Counted from the first letter of the stretch, positions 11,831-24,839 are shown. The stretch is DNA of 64,000 nucleotides from Apis mellifera (GCF_003254395.2 NC_037638.1:13599086-13663085); one strand, 5' to 3'. Numbers and translations: made by a program. The notes: generated from the letters alone by a model not told the origin.

Positions 11831-12480
11831 ATGGATAACATCAATCCCAAAGATGAATCACTTCGACTAAAGAATGACTCAGTCTTTTGGAAAGGTACGA
11901 TTAAGTTCGTATCGAGCGATCAGGCCAGGGATCAGTGAATCCTTACATGGTGACGCGAGACGAGATCGAGGGTTACCAGTCATAAAGATGGCTCGAGTGA
12001 AGGGGAAAGTTACGCTTTTAATAAAGAACCATGTTCCGCGTTGCTCGTTCCTCCTCCTCCGCTCCTCCCACGGTTTAGTTATATGTTTATATGCAGGCGT
12101 TTTACTCATCTTTCCGTCGCGACAATATTAGTTCATAATATGAAAAGAATGGTCGTCGCCTCGTAAAGCGGAACTCGGTGTGACGTTTAGAAAACGAGGA
12201 GAGGAGAGGAGATGTCATAAATTTCATTTTGCGCTTCCTTCGGCAAGATTATATGGTGACAACGTGCGGTGCATTATTAAAAGTAAGCATTCATTAAAGA
12301 GAGTTAATCCTGTAACCGATTCGACGTCTGACTAGTTCCGTTTAAAACTTTTATTAACGCGCAAGCACCCTTCCGTTATCCGTGCGCGTGCCGGGAATAC
12401 TAATAAGCGTTTTCCACTGGCACGTGAGAGATGCGCATTTTCCACTGGCATGAAAATGACGTTGAAAACGAACTATGTAA
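11830..12480. other. GC-richer island 9
   Basis: CpG-rich, with short frames open on both strands (11874-12131 plus, 11879-12109 minus), neither recognisable. The right third holds a duplicated 13-mer with a CACGTG box and looks regulatory. Confidence 0.5.
12410..12450 (+). promoter_or_regulatory. duplicated TTTTCCACTGGCA motif flanking an E-box
   Basis: The 13-mer TTTTCCACTGGCA occurs at 12410-12422 and again at 12438-12450, 28 bp apart, about 2.7 helical turns. The first copy runs into a CACGTG at 12421-12426. Repetition of a non-simple motif within a CpG-rich island suggests paired protein binding, or a small duplication. Confidence 0.35.
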
Positions 12481-12489
12481 AAAAAATAA

Positions 12490-12900
12490 AAAAACTCGTC
12501 GATTATGACGATGTAAGTTTAGTCTCCATAAAGTTTAATTAAGTAATTCTATTTTCGTGCTCATGCATTTTTTCCTGCTTGAATTCTTTCTATCTAATGA
12601 AAATAATTTTCGCGAGTAATTTAAAACTTTGGAATTCTCTATAATTTCTTCAATCAAAATTTAATTCGGTGTATTAGCTTAAATTAGCTTTTAAATTAAT
12701 TTATGATATGATTTAAGAATTCGTAACATTTATAACACATTTGATAAAATATGAAATGTATAATTAAATTCATCAATTGATTTGTAAAAAAAAAACACCG
12801 AATTAATTTTTAAATTAAATCTTGCTCATTTTTATTCATTTTTAATTTACAATATTTAAAATTTACAAAAATACACGATGAGAAAGAAGTTAAACTTTTC
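12490..12900. other. AT-rich stretch, no gene
   Basis: No repeat or frame stands out. Confidence 0.5.
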
Positions 12901-13376
12901 CAAGTTTTTTAACGGAAAATATTTCAATTCTTCGGATGAGTAAATCGTTCCAAAACTATTCGATCTAGGACTAAAAAGATTTCACCGGAGCATTCAACGA
13001 TCCCTGGATGCTCTCATCCCGAAGCGAAATAATTGCTTCTGAAAATGAAAGAAGTTAAATGAGTCCCTTGAAAGTTCAACGAGTAGCGCCACTCCACCAG
13101 GCGATCGGACTAAATCGACGACAGATTTTTCAGGAGCGTTTCTCCCCAACCTATCCTTCGATCTCGATTCAATGCGAAATAATGAAATTTTTCCGCTCAT
13201 CGATCGCGATTATTTTTGCTCTCTTTCCATCTGATTCGTTCATTCTCATCTCTAAACATTCCTCAACTTTATTTTTTTTTCTTCACAATCAACGTATTTT
13301 TTGTTTTCTCGAGTTTTTTCCTGGATCACATTCTTTACGCAGACACATATTATGTACATGTAAAATGAGTAAATGA
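12900..13376. other. GC-richer island 10 with an ATG-started frame
   Basis: A plus frame starts at an ATG (13059) and runs 105 codons to 13376. It begins MSPLKVQRVAPLHQAIGLN and then becomes F/S/L-rich as the DNA returns to AT. A minus frame (12994-13200) overlaps it. No domain is seen; coding is unlikely but not excluded. Confidence 0.12.
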
Positions 13377-13379
13377 ATA

Positions 13380-14300
13380 AGCAAAAAAGCGAAATTTGAA
13401 TACTTGGATAAATTGTTAAAGAAAAAGGAAATGACGCATTCGATGATAAAATATTAAAAGAACAAAACAAAACAATATATTAACTATTTTTATTTTTTTC
13501 TTTCGGTTTTCTTTTGAAAGCTAATCATATATTTATAATTAATTATTAAAAAATTATTCATTATTCATGTTTTAATTGATGAAATGTAATGCTTCTTTCT
13601 ATTTTCATCTTTAGAGGAATATATATTAAATTATTCGTTATTTCATATGTACCTATATTTTAAATTCTATTATCTTTAAGTTTTTACAAATTTGTATCTC
13701 TATAATTTTTTAAATAATTATCAACATTAAAAAACATTCTAATCAAAAATCCAAGTGAAGAAAATATTATTAATCTTTATATCTTGATATCCTATATTCT
13801 TTTATTTATAATACGATTGAAAATTTATTATCTTTTTTTTTTTTCAAGAGAAATCTAATCCAATGAATTGTCATTATTTTATAAAAATATCAATTTATAT
13901 TCAAATATAAATTTATTATTATTCCAGACTTAAAATTTTATAAACTCAGAGTACTGAAATCAGAAATTGAATAATGTCAAGAATTCTAGCTATTGACATA
14001 TAGAATTTTAAGTATCGTATCAAATGCAAAATAATCAAAAGTCCAAGTATCTTGTTAAGAAATCTAATAGCAAATTCAAAATGAAATCAATATCTAATAA
14101 CTACAGAAAAATTGAACTTAAATTTCACGCATTAGAGAAAATTGAATAATGAATAATCTTCGTCAATAGGAAAAATACGTCATTCTTTGGCCTTAAATTG
14201 ATTTCTAACTGTATTCTCTATTACATTTTTGAGAAAATTCTTCTTTCGGATAATTTAAATATTTCAAAAGCTTTCGTAATTTTTCATATTATTATTAGAT
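13380..14300. other. AT-rich stretch, no gene
   Basis: No longer repeat seen; a T run lies at about 13831-13844. Confidence 0.5.
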
Positions 14301-14309
14301 TAAGTTTCC

Positions 14310-14770
14310 GAAAAGTAAGCAGTATGTAGGATATAGGATGCCAGGAACGACTCCACAAGTATGGGAGTACCGCTTTGCGGAACAGGTGCGCGTACGGGCT
14401 CATACGATAGGATCGGTGCTTTCGCAGTCGCCATTCCGGTGCTCACGATTTCAGTCGAATGGCCTTTAATTAAGCCGGCTTTAGGGGCGTAAGCTCGTTA
14501 TCTTGATCTTGGGGGGTCGTCAGACTCGTGCAGGGTTCCCTCTTTACTTACGTTACGAACCCCCACGTGAATGAACTCGGACCTCGCACGTGATAGTCCG
14601 CCTTCCTGGCGTATTTCATGTCCACCACTGTAACACGTACACCCATGAATCACACGTTATGATTCACTATAGATGCATTCGACGATCGGCCTTTGTAAAT
14701 TGCAACTTTTCAGAAAGCGAACCGATCGATCCATTAGCATTGATTATATGATTGACGAGTATCTAAGTTG
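14310..14770. other. GC-richer island 11
   Basis: Dense in CpG, with no frame above 60 codons. On the minus strand a strong donor consensus (AAC then GTAAGTAAAG) falls at 14551/14552, so a non-coding or 5' exon transcribed leftwards is conceivable. It also carries the CACGTG pair. Confidence 0.5.
14564..14592. promoter_or_regulatory. two CACGTG E-boxes 23 bp apart
   Basis: Exact CACGTG at 14564-14569 and 14587-14592. Tandem palindromic E-boxes at two-turn spacing are the kind of site bound by bHLH dimers such as Clock/Cycle or Myc/Max families. Occupancy is inference. Confidence 0.3.
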
Positions 14771-15700
14771 AATTTGTAAATAAAAGAGCGTACTTTTCGA
14801 TTTGATATTGGAGAACTTGATGACGATATTTATGTATAAGATATTCTGGATAAAAACTTATAAATTTTGTCAAATTATGTTCGAAAATTTTGAAGCAAAT
14901 TATATATTTTAATAAAATTAAAAATTGTTTGTTAATAAAAATAAATCTTCTATAAATGTTACGAGAGCAAAGTTTATATAAATGATTGATATTAAAAACT
15001 ATTTTACATAAAAAAATAAAAAAAATTCGACTTATATTTATATAAGATTTCATTATCGTTTTTTGTCCATATATATTTTTTTATTATTCAACAAATTTCA
15101 TAATAAATAATCTTAGATTTAACCTATTTGATTTTTATTTTAAAATCTTTACTTTTAATTTTATTTCTAATTATTAAACGATAATGTATTCAATATTTGA
15201 AAAATTATTGAGCAAAAAATATTATAAATATATTAGATAATATTGTATATACTAGACAATTCATTTTTGAGATAGAGATAGATTTTTAGATAGAAGACTG
15301 TTCTTCTTTTTTCTTAAAATAAGTTATTCATGTGATCTTTATATTGTATTATTAAAAATAAAAATTTTTCAATGACTGATAAATGGAAACATCTATTTTG
15401 ATAGATGAATAAAGATATATAGTAATTCTTGATTGTTTTAAATTTTTTCTATAGGATTATGATATAAAATAAAAAATATAATAAGAATGAAAACTTTAAA
15501 TTTAATTTAATTAAATTTTATTATAGAATAAAAAAACGATAGTTTATATCATTTTACTTTCCATATTTTAAAAACGAAGATAAATTAAATTATATAATAT
15601 TTCTTAAAATCTTTTAAATACGTTAAATAAAGTTTTTCTGTTTTTATTTGGAATATTCTACTCTATACTCTATATTATATATATGGTTTGTAACCATATT
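14770..15700. other. AT-rich stretch, no gene
   Basis: The minus frame at 14763-15053 (96 codons) is I/F/L/Y-rich in pure AT sequence and is judged compositional. Confidence 0.55.
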
Positions 15701-15709
15701 GGATTGAGT

Positions 15710-17110
15710 AAATGCTTGCGATTCGAAAGCATTAGAAACATCTTGGAAAGGTACATAAAGAGATAATTAAGAGCACACCGACCGAGCAACGTGAAGAGAA
15801 ACAAGAGAGCCAGTTACGAGGACCACGAGGATGAAAGATAAGCTTCACGAGTAGGAGGATAGAATAAATTGAGATTCTCATGGGACATCCGATGTGATGT
15901 TTGCCCGCAACACGGTGGCTTTCCTCGTAATTCTCGCGGCTTTGCCGATCGTACATGGATATTTGAAACGTGCATAAGTTGAAAACACGTCAAGAGGTGG
16001 CGAGTTTATGAGAGTTCGCTAGCAAAATGGAAGAAGATGATTCTGAGTGAAACAGACATAATGAGAAGAGGAAGAGAGAAAATGAAAGAAGGAAAGTACC
16101 CGGTGAAAAAGAAATGTAGGAGGGAGTAAAGAAAATTACTCCTCTGGGATAGGCAACAGAAAAGCAAGAGATAGATGGCGCCCAAGAGGATGGTAAGATT
16201 CTGCTACCAAATGGTATGAACATCCTGCAAATGCACCGTGTAGTCTGATGTATAACTCTTTGCAAACGAATGCAACACGAATCTATATTTTTCTATCTTC
16301 TTTTATTTTACTTATGATTCACTCCGTATATAAATCTATCCAATAAATCGCCTTATTCTCGTTATCAAATCTAAGAAAACTGATCACATACGAATATTGA
16401 TCCAAAAAGGCATATTGAAATTAAAGCATAATGGAGGCAGAAAAAAAGTCGAGTTGTAAAGAGTAGAAGTCATCGATCGTTGATAACAATGAGATCGTTT
16501 GTCAGGTAAAAATAGAGAGAGTGAATACATAGATGCTCTACATTTTACTACTATAAAAACAGTCGAGTAAACAAGTGCTGCGGGAATGTCAAACAACCTC
16601 ACAATCATAGCTGTTTCCATCGTCGTTGTCCTTAGTTGTTACAGATATTGTCATACAAAGAAACAAGGAAAGAAAATGATTTGTGAGAAATCACCAGAAT
16701 ACAAGAAATGCTGACGTCGAACGCTGTCCGACGAATTTAAAATAGCTAAAACGAAAAAATCGGAATGGAGTGAACAAGGGAATGGAGTGTAAAAATGGAT
16801 GAGAAGTAAGAGAAACAGAATATCAGGTATCATATTCGCCATTACATGAAAAGTTGGAAAAATTTTTGAGAAAGCGGATATAAGGGAAACGAGGACAACT
16901 AGCGGGATTAATTTCTATAACTCGATTTTCTGGAACGAACTGAACTATAGTAAAAGATCATAACAGCTTGCATGTGTTATATCAGATTCATAGATACATC
17001 TACATCGTTTTACGTTATAATCGAGTACTTCCTGAAACGTAGACATTCCGGGAACGAGAATCGATTGTGATTCAATCGGCGTGGTACGTCGTGTAAATTG
17101 TTGTTCCTCG
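15710..17110. other. long GC-richer island 12
   Basis: About 1.4 kb of moderately GC-rich, purine-biased plus strand (15980-16190 and 16660-16900). Minus frames at 15732-15956, 15990-16265, 16384-16620 and 16651-16842 are S/F/L-rich complements of that purine bias and resemble no family. No coding call. Confidence 0.5.
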
Positions 17111-17128
17111 TATCGTATATGTTATGTT

Positions 17129-17172
17129 GTTTTCAATTATGTTGTTACTATACGTTTTCAATTATGTTGTTA
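17129..17172. repeat. 19-bp direct repeat, period 25
   Basis: GTTTTCAATTATGTTGTTA at 17129-17147 recurs exactly at 17154-17172, at the edge of the island. Confidence 0.9.
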
Positions 17173-17179
17173 TATACGT

Positions 17180-18353
17180 AAATCGAATTAAACTGTGTCA
17201 TCATAGTCATTATACTTACGTAGAAATATATTTAGTGAAATCTGATATCGTATAATAATATATATTTGTTTTTGATAAATTCAAATACGATTTTTGTTTT
17301 TTTTATCCAAAATTTATAATATTTTATAATTTTATCCAATATTTATAGTTGATATTATTGTACTTAGCAGAAATTAGGTTTATGAAATATTTGAATAATT
17401 ATGAAATAAAATATTTAAGTTATTCCGATAACCTATTTTTATTATTAATCGAATTATAATTTTTTAGATAATTTCTATTTTTCTGCGAGATGAAACTAAG
17501 AAAAAATTATTTATTTCGATAAATCTATCGATTAGATTTTTTCAATTTTAATGATCTTGAAATATATAAAAAAAATATCATTTCAAACAATTTTTTCTTT
17601 TAAACATAAGGGACAATTGACTTTAATTTTCGAATTTTTATTTGCAAAAAATTTTCGATATATTCATAATACCGCATAGAATCTTATAGAATATCATTTC
17701 TTAATTATTTATGTAAAATATGATATAATATAACAAAATATGATAAATATAATAAACAATATATATATGATATAAACGAAATAATATCACTAAATTTATT
17801 ATTTATTCTTTGTATCTGCGGTATGCGGACATAAATATAATGAAATGTAAAAAAATAATGAAATTGATTTCTATTTTCGGCATCTAGCAACATTATACAA
17901 ATGCTTTTATTTTATTTAAAATGTATATTTCCAATATTAATTTCAATTTGAATTAATACAAACAAATTTAATAACTAATTTTATAAAATGTATTAATATG
18001 GAAAAAAACATGATATTAAATCATGTTATGCGAATTTCATCAATAAAATTTGATCAAATATATTTCTGTCGCTTTACAACTTCCATACTCTTTTAATTTA
18101 AATCTTTTTTTTTTTTCCAAAATCAAAAGTCAAAAATCAAAAGAAGTAATGAATCCAGATTATAATCGATTTGAAAGTAGTTTCAGTAAAAATATTTTAG
18201 CGCAATTAGCGAAACGCCGATGTATAATTTTTCAAAGAAATTATTTTAAAATAGATAATATATATTTTTCTTAAAAGAAAAGATTTATATATTTTTATAA
18301 TTTCATTACTTTTATAATTAATAATCGTAAAACAATTTTTGAATGAAGTTATC

Positions 18354-18405
<52 letters not shown>

Positions 18406-19650
18406 TGATAATTCTATTTATATTGTTTATGTGTTTATATGTGTTTATGTGTTTATATAATCTATAAACAATTGATAAATAATAACCATACTGGCACATA
18501 TCATGCATATATATAAACAATTTAATAATATATTATCAAAAGTTTAGTATCAAAAGAGACCCAAAATTGATATGTCATGTGCAAAAAATTCGAAATAATG
18601 TCTTCAACAATATATTTCAATTAAAATTAATTTAAATTGAGACTTACTGATTTATTCAAATATTTTTATTCTCGTATAAAAATATGAGTAATTTTATATT
18701 CAATGATTAAAAATTTAAAGTATAATTAAATAATAATAATATTTTTAGTCAATTGACTTATTATCAAAAATAAATAAATAAATAAATTTATTGGTATTAA
18801 AATACATAAATAATGATGCAAAGATCAGACAAGGAATGTTTTTATAAAAGAAATAAGTCTTTAAATATAAAATATAAATATAAATATAAAAAAATAAATA
18901 GAAATTAAATAATAAAAATAGAATAAAATTTTTTCATTTGAGGTTGTTTTCAAATAAAACAAGTTTGAAAAATTTTCAAGTACAACTAAAATTAATTATT
19001 TTGCGATTATATATAATTAAATTATCAATAAAATACTTAAAATATTTATTCTAAATATGAAAATAAACAAAAATTAAAATAAAATTTTATCTAAGTATCG
19101 CTTTATTTTTGGAAAAATTGATATGAAATATATGTAATCAAGAAATCATATAAATAAAATTTTCAAGAAACTATCATTTATTTCTTCAAGATAATCTTTT
19201 AATAATTTATTCATATTTAATCGGAAAATAATTTTAATTGTATTAAAAAATTTTTAAAATTTGTTTTAATGAAAACAAAGTTTTGAAATTTGATAAATTT
19301 TATTCTTATTTGTCGATTTTATATTTATTTTTTTTATCATATAAATTCATCATTTATTCAATTATAAGATATCCTTATAAGTACAATTAAAATATAAATA
19401 TAAATGTAAATATAATAAAATATAAATTTAGTTTTCAATAACAAAAATAAGTTATTTAAATAAAATAATTATTCTTAATATCAATTTTATTATTTCATAA
19501 ATTTTTATTGTTATTATTTCAGATAGAAATTAATCAAAAAATTAAAAATATTTGAATAATAATGCATAGAGCATCAAATATTTTTTGTTTTTTCAAATAC
19601 TTTTTGAATTTTCAGATAATCACAATTTTAATTTATATTCTCTCTCCGTT
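17180..19650. other. long AT-rich stretch
   Basis: About 2.5 kb with no gene. It contains the palindrome-enclosed TA tract at 18349-18411, followed by tandem GTGTTTAT-type units at 18425-18460, and scattered AAATAAATA runs (18770-18785, 18860-18905). Confidence 0.6.
18349..18411. repeat. (TA)n microsatellite inside a palindrome
   Basis: TTATCAATTA (18349-18358) is exactly complementary to TAATTGATAA (18402-18411). The 43 bases between are an almost pure TA run, itself self-complementary. The whole 63 bp can extrude as a cruciform, or fold as a hairpin in RNA. Confidence 0.93.
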
Positions 19651-19659
19651 CTATCGAAT

Positions 19660-20350
19660 TTATAAAAGAAAAGAATAAAATTAACGGATACGGGAGAATC
19701 GGAGTCTTCAAAACAGAACAAGTTTTAAAGTAATCGAATTCGAAACGCCACGAAATTGCATACCGAAAGGGAAGTTCTTCGCGGGTTCCTCAAGGACAAA
19801 AGTGATAAAAGGGATGCGGGCTTTAAGCGGAGGCATCACCGTGGAAAATGAAGCTTCCTAGTAAAATTTCCTTCAGATCTTTTACCCTCCGTATCTGAGA
19901 AAGAGAAATAAACGAATGAAGGAATGAGAACGAACCGAAAGTGGTGAGAAAGATGAAGTAAAAGGAAGTGAATGGTGTCGTGGATAAGCGGGAATAGGAT
20001 CGATGATATTAGCTCGATTATACGATGTTCGATCCACAATTTTCCGAATCACCAACATCGTGCGCACCATTAACTCTTCGTCCTTTTTTTGCTTCGATTA
20101 TCGAACGGTGGAACGTCTTCCAATTCAGTCAACAGAGTTCACTCAGGTTTGGCCACCCCTCCGCAACCGCTAGCCTCTCGTCTACTAAAGCATCGAATCC
20201 TGAGGGAGGTCGTTAATGTGCCTGGAACACGCCGCGTGTCTTGGCATACTAAACACCTCGCGAAGCCGCAAATTCAGCTGGATATACTTCTTACTTTTGG
20301 GAGTCGATGGAAGGACGCGTAGGAAATTCGTTCGAAACGTAGCTTTGCAC
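19660..20350. other. GC-richer island 13
   Basis: CpG-rich. A plus frame starts at an ATG (20025) and runs 63 codons to 20216. Others overlap it on both strands (20089-20322 plus, 19836-20070 minus). None is recognisable, and mutual overlap argues for composition rather than coding. Confidence 0.45.
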
Positions 20351-20359
20351 GAGTTATTT

Positions 20360-21040
20360 TAGTTAGTTTAGTTTACCGATATAATTAGATTTCAAGGAGA
20401 TTTTAATTTTGGCTATGCGCTACATATCTATATTTTTTAATTAATTTAATTTTCTAATGATGAAACGATTTATAAGATCAAAAATATAAATTCATGAATT
20501 TCTTTAAAAGTTTTATTTCGAGTTTTTTTAAATATAATAAAAAATAAATAAATATATAATAATTAATATAATATATAATTGTAAATATTATAAAGAAATG
20601 AATCGATGCAATAATAATTATATAATAGTATAAATAACTTATGTATTAAAAATATGATAATTATTTTTTTCAGACGAAATATTTTAAGGATATATTTTTG
20701 AAAAAAAATATAATATAATAAAAAAAAGATAAGTATTAAAATTTGAAATCTATTTTTATCGGAAAAAATATATCTATTTATTATTTAATTATTTAATTAT
20801 ATTGTTATATTGTGTGAATGTTAAATCTAAAAGAATTATTTTAAGATACATTATTTAAAATTTAAGTTTTCATAATATAAATAATGGAACTTAAATTATG
20901 TGCATTTTTAAATTATATTTTATTCTATTCTTATCATATAAAATAATAAATTAAATTATATTTCTTCATGTTTCTTAATTTTATTTCAAAATTTAAATAA
21001 AGCATGCTTTATCCTTTCGATAAAATTAATTCGATACATA
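20360..21040. other. AT-rich stretch, no gene
   Basis: Plain AT-rich sequence with A/T runs only. Confidence 0.5.
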
Positions 21041-21049
21041 TAAAAAAAT

Positions 21050-22110
21050 ATTTCGATTCCTCCGCTCAAGCGTTATCTTCATAGCCTGTAGCTATCAGTG
21101 TAAACCGGTTTCTTGACTAATTCTCGTGGTAACGAGCTCCGACAACCTCCATCCGTTTCATCGAACAAGGAAGACTGCCTTTCGTCTCGATCGCTTCGAA
21201 GTCGCTTCCTCTTCCCGTTCATTCGATGCTGTAAATAATTTTCCCAGTTCGCGAGATAAGAGGAGTCGGGGAGACGGAGAACGCAATAACGATGACACGA
21301 AAGTTTGCTCCAACGGACAGCGTTGTCCGTCAACGTAATTGCGAACTTTGAGAAGAAAGCAAAAGGGGGAAAAAATAGCTTTAATAATATCTAAAAAGGT
21401 GTTCTTGGAGGACGTCTCATTACGATTGTTCGGTTAAAAGCGATATGTCATTGTTCTCGACATTCGTCGCTCTTGATCATATAATGAAACCCTATTATTA
21501 AATTGAAACATCGTTTCAGGTGTGTATACAGCCTGGAACAATTCTCCGTTCTCATTACGCAACCAATCTGCCCTTCCTTTTCCAACATATTCCAGAGTTT
21601 GTGTACTCACATATACATATTCGGCATACGTATATTTTAATTCAACGCACTGCAAGCAGAGAGGAGATTAAATTTCACGAGTCAGAATGGGGGTGTTACG
21701 GGCGAGAAATTTCAAAAAGGGACGCGAAATGCGCGGACCTGAATTCATTTTAGGGGCACGCGGTTATGCAGGTCGTGGAAGAATTTCGAGAGAGACAGAG
21801 AAAAGAAAGGAAGAGAGAATTACTCTGGGGATGGAAAGAGAGATCGTTGGAATTTTATGCCACGTCAGTGGGAAACTCCGTCCCCCGGATAGAACCTGCC
21901 CTCGCCAAGTAATACGGCCCTGTCTGCCCGCCGCCTAGTCGGCCGCGACCGCAAAATTGTTGGAGCTGACGCGTGATTTTCTCCCAGCGTTTCCGTACCA
22001 TTCCCCTCTCCCCAAACGCTCGGCTATTTAGTTTCCCGTTTTTCTTCCTAACGCGCGTTTGTCTGCGGCTCCACTCTTTCTCTGGGGGAAAGAGTAGGTA
22101 GTTTTTATTG
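21050..22110. other. long GC-richer island 14
   Basis: About 1 kb and among the GC-richest parts, especially 21840-22090. Frames of 70-86 codons are open on both strands (21079-21333 minus, 21126-21338 plus, 21434-21655 minus, 21687-21938 plus, 21855-22115 minus). No pair forms a recognisable domain, and no one frame is clearly better. Confidence 0.5.
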
Positions 22111-22119
22111 TGCAAACAA

Positions 22120-22860
22120 AAAAATTATTAAAAAGTTAATAATTTTGTAATAAGTAACATGTATTCGAAATCGAGTGGACTAAATGACAAATAGACAATC
22201 AATTAAAAATATTCATAATTTAAATATATTTTTAATTCTTTCAATTTTTCTTCTCGCAATAGTAATTTTATATGTTATTTGAATAATATTATAACGAAAT
22301 ATAATAAATAAAAAAAGAAATAGACTAAAATTTTTAAAATTGAATGAATAATTTTGTTTCTAATGAGATTTTATATTATAATAAACTTGTAGCCAATAAT
22401 ATATAGAAAATTATAAAAACTATAATCTTGAAAGAATTAATTCTGAAATCAAATATATAAAATATATATAATTTTCATTTTAATATGCTTTATTTTTATA
22501 ATATTTTTATATTTATGTTACATGTTATATATTATATAATTATACAACATATGATAAAAAGAAAAAATTTAAATTCCACAAAAAAAAGAAGAAAGACAAA
22601 AATATAAAAATTAATATTTTTAATATTAAATTAATATATTCAATTTTTGATAATAATTTGCTTTAATCTTGATGTCTCAAAATCTTATTCCACAAATGAA
22701 GGGAAGAAACATAAATAATTAAAAGTTTTACATTTTCATTCCCTGCGATATTTGCAATATTATACATCGAGCAGATAACAAACTCAAGTTCAATATGAAT
22801 ACATCGGCTTTCAATTCATTTCTTATTTTTATAAATATCCTATATATCACGATCAACTAT
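22120..22860. other. AT-rich stretch, no gene
   Basis: No repeat or frame of note. Confidence 0.5.
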
Positions 22861-22869
22861 TAATAAAAC

Positions 22870-23190
22870 AACGATTTTGTCGATCGACATTCGATGCTGT
22901 TTCCTTTCTCTCTCTATTTTAATCCTCTATGTATCTGCAAAAGGGGTGCGCGACGCGATACTCTCTTTGCTCGATCATCAGCAGCTGCAGAATTCACGGT
23001 GAATTAACCGTAGCCGGTGGTTCCAGGCACGACGATAATAATCGAAAGACGTCTCGGTGTCGCGTCCAGCGGGACGAACCGAGGGGGATAGAAACGTTTC
23101 TCTTCGCGAATTATTTATACGTTTTCCAGTTGGATTCAGTCAATGTAATGGCTTTCGAGTTTCGACAAAAATCGATAATTGAATGATCGA
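22870..23190 (+). other. GC-richer island 15 with an ATG-started frame
   Basis: An ATG at 22929 opens an 85-codon frame to 23186, beginning MYLQKGCATRYSLCS. No overlapping minus frame of similar size is present. No domain or signal peptide is evident, and the same bases hold the E-box/palindrome motif, so regulatory DNA is equally likely. Confidence 0.15.
22979..23005. promoter_or_regulatory. E-box GCAGCTGC next to a perfect palindrome
   Basis: GCAGCTGC at 22981-22988 matches the proneural bHLH (Achaete-Scute/Daughterless) consensus. It is followed two bases later by AATTCAC-G-GTGAATT (22991-23005), a perfect 15-bp palindrome. Confidence 0.35.
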
Positions 23191-23199
23191 AAAAAATGC

Positions 23200-24050
23200 A
23201 GAATTTTATGTTTTTTTTATTTCAATTTTATTACACATCGATAATTCTTTATAAGTCACCGTAATTTTCATTGAAAGATATATACATTCAATTTAATATC
23301 AATTTTTAAATTTCTATCAATGTGTACCCGAGTGATCGATAGAGATGATTAAAAATGAAAATGATATTTTGAAAACCATCAATAATCAATAAAGTGGTTG
23401 ATGATGAAACTTCGTAGATGTTATTAAAAGATGGATTAACTTTGATAATTAATGTACTAGGAGGTATAAATGCAAATAATAGCTGCTAGCGTAAGAGATT
23501 ATATCTAGTCCACAACATAAATTCAAATTATGTAAAATAATTTTCTTTCATTTTTTTTTAAGATCATTAAGATGCAAAAAATTTGATTAATTATTGATAC
23601 TTATATATTATATTGTATTGTATTATTTGTTAAGTTTATTATTATAAACTGAATATTACAATGGTATAGTGTCATATATATGAAATTTTGAAAAACTTAT
23701 ATATTAAGAAGTAGATACTATAATATAATTATTTAAAAAAATATTTTTATATTTGTTATATTCTCTCATAGTATTATATTAACTCTAATTAACTAAATTA
23801 ATATTGCATAGTATAAAACAATTCTAAAATAATAAAATAATAATAACAAATAATAAAATAATAAAATTTATTGATTAAAATTATACAACCTCGAAATTAT
23901 TGATTAAAATTATAATCTTCCAATGATCTTTCAAATAAATGATATTTTCAAGTTAAAATAGCATATTTTATCTTTCTTCTATAGTATCCCCAATTTTATT
24001 TCAATCGATTAGCAATGCTGCTCGAAACCATAATCAAAGGTAGAAATATT
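23200..24050. other. AT-rich stretch, no gene
   Basis: A near-repeat of TTGATTAAAATTATA occurs at about 23871 and 23900. Nothing else. Confidence 0.5.
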
Positions 24051-24059
24051 TTATGACCA

Positions 24060-24640
24060 TTTAAAGATCAGGACACGTTATAATTTTTGGAAGAAAGTAA
24101 TTACTAAAACGCGCGAGAAGAACGAATCTCGAGTCGAAGCGGTTCTTGAGAAAATTAAAGTGCAAGCCGAGGAGTCGCCTCGCCTAATTAAGAAATCCAT
24201 CCACATCTTCGCCTTTCAAGATCGGGGCAGCAGCGCGCCGCAACTAAAAGCGACAAAGATAACTGGCTACGGAAAAGGAAGGACACTAAAGAGAGAAAGA
24301 GAGGGAAGAAGGTAAGCCAAGAACGAAGAGAGTAGACAGTTGAGAGAGAAAAGGGAACCAAAATGGTAAGAACCGTAATTAAATCGGAGCAAAATCCCGC
24401 GGAATAATTAATTGGAGAGCTCCTAAAGTATACCGGGCGCGTCGGTGGACGCGTAACGTCGTTAGCCAAGGGCCTTTCGAGGGTCGTAAACCCCGTAGGC
24501 GACCCTTTGGTAACCGTCCTCCCACTTCTCTCTCAAGAGGGCTCGCCTCGAGAGCAAAATGGAAGAAGAAAGGGTGCCAGTTTGCTTCTAACTTCGCGGA
24601 AAACTAAATTATTCCTGTTTCGTATGTCTCTTTGTTGAAC
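24060..24640. other. GC-richer island 16
   Basis: The plus strand is purine-rich at 24270-24360 and holds two donor-like sites (AAG then GTAAGC at 24312; ATG then GTAAGA at 24366). A 7-bp-stem hairpin, AGGGTCG/CGACCCT, spans 24480-24506. The minus frame at 24188-24469 is S/L/F-rich and not recognised. Confidence 0.45.
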
Positions 24641-24806
24641 AAAACTATGAATGTTTGTGATGGAACAAGATAAAACTATGTGAACGTGGATTATCTATTT
24701 CTTCAATTTGTTATGTTACCTACGATTTTTAACGATTAATAACGAAAAAAAATTGCTTCATGCAATCGATACAAGCCGATTTCTATTATATTTTTCCTTT
24801 CTTCCG

Positions 24807-24830
24807 TTTTTTTTTTTTTTTTTTTTTTTT
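24807..24830. repeat. 24-T homopolymer
   Basis: An uninterrupted T run of 24. Read on the minus strand it is a poly(A), but the sequence preceding it shows no polyadenylation signal or gene remnant I can recognise. Confidence 0.95.
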
Positions 24831-24839
24831 GAATGGAAA

